A DNA stretch of 12,444 nucleotides from Saccoglossus kowalevskii. Lineage: Eukaryota; Hemichordata; Enteropneusta; Harrimaniidae. The stretch is taken from positions 1 to 12,444 of the forward strand of contig NW_003111977.1 of NCBI RefSeq assembly GCF_000003605.2. Reading direction: 5' to 3'. The position numbers and the translations under genes are program-made. This document shows, piece by piece, positions 8,164-12,444 of the stretch (position 1 is the first letter of the stretch; every line of letters begins with the position of its first letter). The notes beneath the pieces are model-generated. The model ran no database searches, was not told the DNA's origin, and saw only the letters and a list, made by a program, of their open reading frames with translations.

Positions 8164-8177
8164 ATTGCCATAGCAAC
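8164..8177 (+). promoter_or_regulatory. X-box (RFX-type) motif 2
   Basis: ATTGCCATAGCAAC fits every position of the pattern RYYNYYATRRNRAC and is an imperfect inverted repeat (TTGC..GCAA). RFX transcription factors bind such sites in promoters of ciliary genes. It lies 19 bp upstream of the TATA box, suggesting that this alpha-tubulin is expressed in ciliated cells. Confidence 0.6.
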
Positions 8178-8195
8178 TGGCCTCGCCTGCTTGGA

Positions 8196-8202
8196 TATAT
8201 AA
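8196..8202 (+). promoter_or_regulatory. TATA box of alpha-tubulin
   Basis: TATATAA lies 120 bp upstream of the ATG. Transcription would start near 8226, leaving a 5' UTR of about 90 nt (8226-8315). The start site is an estimate from the usual 30-bp distance. Confidence 0.65.
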
Positions 8203-8315
8203 CAGGCACTTTCTGATGTTGATCCATAACAGACTTGCGATTCCGACAGATCTGCGGTCAGCGTAAGACTCTTCTACCAAATACTGCGACTCGTGTCTAA
8301 CTTTTTAAAGACAAA

Positions 8316-11357
<3,042 letters not shown>

Positions 11358-11480
11358 ACTCAATAGTTGTCTCACACACAACACAAATTTATCGTCATGG
11401 TGACATAAAAAAATATGTGTATTACAATTACAGAAGTCTCAACATTCCTTGTAAATACCGATACTGTAAATACCAGCAAT

Positions 11481-11486
11481 ATTAAA
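11481..11486 (+). promoter_or_regulatory. Proximal poly(A) signal candidate (ATTAAA)
   Basis: ATTAAA lies 124 nt after the tubulin stop and is followed within about 30 nt by GT- and T-rich DNA (TGTGTATC, then a TTTATTATTATTTTG run). It would give a short 3' UTR. Confidence 0.45.
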
Positions 11487-11809
11487 TACAATATTTTACA
11501 TGTGTATCACTGGTTTACTTTTATTATTATTTTGTACAAACAGGAATAATACATGTCATACCCCAAACTATCATATTCTGGCATCGTTATGAAATTAACC
11601 AGTAGCCGTGGGCTTTAACCCTTGTTTTGTGTGATTTCAATAAGTTAATTTGGATGTACGATGTACTACAAAATCTCGCTAAATATTTGTAAGAAAGAAA
11701 TGCTGATTGTGATTACCAGATGTCAGTACTTAATCTCAATGATTCTTTACTTAGATAGCACAGTCAACGGAAATAATGTTTATATTATTGTATAAAGGAC
11801 GTTGAGATT

Positions 11810-11815
11810 AATAAA
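11810..11815 (+). promoter_or_regulatory. Distal poly(A) signal candidate (AATAAA)
   Basis: The canonical hexamer lies about 450 nt after the tubulin stop, in an AT-rich stretch. The sequence alone does not decide whether this or the proximal ATTAAA is used. Confidence 0.35.
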
Positions 11816-11880
11816 GTACATGTACTATTAAAAATACATAATGTTATTATACAAGTACTAAATACACCCAGCAGCATTAA

Positions 11881-12037
11881 AGCGGGAGGGTCGTCACCTA
11901 CGCACGCGCGGGAAATGAGTTCCAAGTGACGATAACAACACACGCTAAAAACTCAAAGGCTCATGTGTAGACGCTTGTTTGTAAACACTGACACGCTATG
12001 GCCATCTGGCGCATGTGCAGGTGACGACTCCCTCACT
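11881..12037. mobile_element. TTAA-flanked inverted-repeat element (MITE, piggyBac-type target)
   Basis: TTAA at 11877-11880 and 12038-12041 flanks an element with inverted ends of about 29 bp. The left end starts AGCGGGAGGGTCGTCACC and the right end, complemented, starts AGTGAGGGAGTCGTCACC; both continue with (T)(A/G)C(G/A)CA(C/T)GCGC. A TTAA target is typical of piggyBac elements. It is too short to encode a transposase. Confidence 0.75.
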
Positions 12038-12041
12038 TTAA

Positions 12042-12414
12042 TTTATCTATAGTCGGTCAAGTTTGCATTATGGTGTATATATAATTGTTTCCAGCAAATA
12101 TTGACATCGGATTGTAATTAGCATGTCTGTAGTTATTCTGTTGTAGCTCAAAAATAAAAAAAAGAACATTGCCAATGACATAGTCCTCGTTCAGTTTCAG
12201 TTTTTAGTGACTGTGTCAATTAACCCGACGTGCCTGAGAGACAAAATTATGGAACAAAAATGGCCGCCAGTCAAATGAAGTGACCAACAGAAATTTGTCT
12301 TGTAACACTATTGCATTAGTGCCATGTAACAATTAGTGTGAATTCATATAATGTGCACAGGAAAGCAAGTCAGAATCACGTCAATTCTACAGACTCTTTA
12401 AAACAATATAACAG
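12042..12414. other. AT-rich intergenic stretch, no gene seen
   Basis: No open frame, splice pattern or RNA gene is evident. AAAATGGCCGCC near 12256 resembles a YY1-like site but has no supporting context. Confidence 0.45.
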
Positions 12415-12444
12415 CAGGCCCGTAGTTTGGGGGGGGGGGGTTCG
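12415..12444. mobile_element. Possible transposon tip cut by the window end
   Basis: CAGGCCCGTAG followed by a run of 12 G (12429-12440) and TTCG resembles, from memory, terminal repeats of hAT-like elements in marine invertebrates. The rest of the element would lie beyond the window, so this is a weak call. The G run itself is certain but is prone to length error. Confidence 0.3.

Overview
The window looks like animal (metazoan) nuclear DNA. It contains a complete, intron-bearing alpha-tubulin gene with GT-AG introns at codons 1, 76 and 125, AT-rich introns and intergenic DNA, a decayed LINE, several short inverted-repeat elements and a minisatellite. Conserved alpha-tubulin does not fix the species. 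A marine invertebrate, possibly a deuterostome, is a guess from style only.

Layout: 1-267 is a 34-bp tandem repeat cut by the window edge. About 1820-5244 on the minus strand holds a five-exon gene assembled here by hand: exons 5244-5115, 3926-3824, 3266-3155, 2429-2298 and 1850-1821. All exon phases agree, and it encodes a 168-residue secreted proprotein with a signal peptide, an N-glycosylated propeptide, an RKKR cleavage site and a Trp-rich mature part of about 90 residues with three Cys. I do not recognise the family; this is the best candidate for something undescribed. A 5'-truncated LINE fragment ending in an (AAAT)n tract lies in its third intron. A 0.3-kb inverted-repeat element, itself carrying a 93-bp insertion, lies in its first intron. 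Two further copies of that element, in opposite orientations, lie upstream at 5621-5947 and 6653-6982.

From 8141 the alpha-tubulin gene runs on the plus strand. Its compact promoter has a CCAAT box, two X-box-like (RFX-type, ciliary) motifs and TATATAA. Four exons (8316-8318, 8561-8783, 8915-9063, 10377-11357) encode 451 residues ending in Phe instead of the usual Tyr. Poly(A) signal candidates follow at 11481 and 11810. A 161-bp TTAA-flanked element lies at 11881-12037, and the window ends in what may be the tip of another transposon.

The two genes are divergent, separated by about 3 kb that contains two of the transposon copies. Nothing in the sequence suggests that they share a function. 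Gene models are from splice-site and frame reading only, without transcript evidence.
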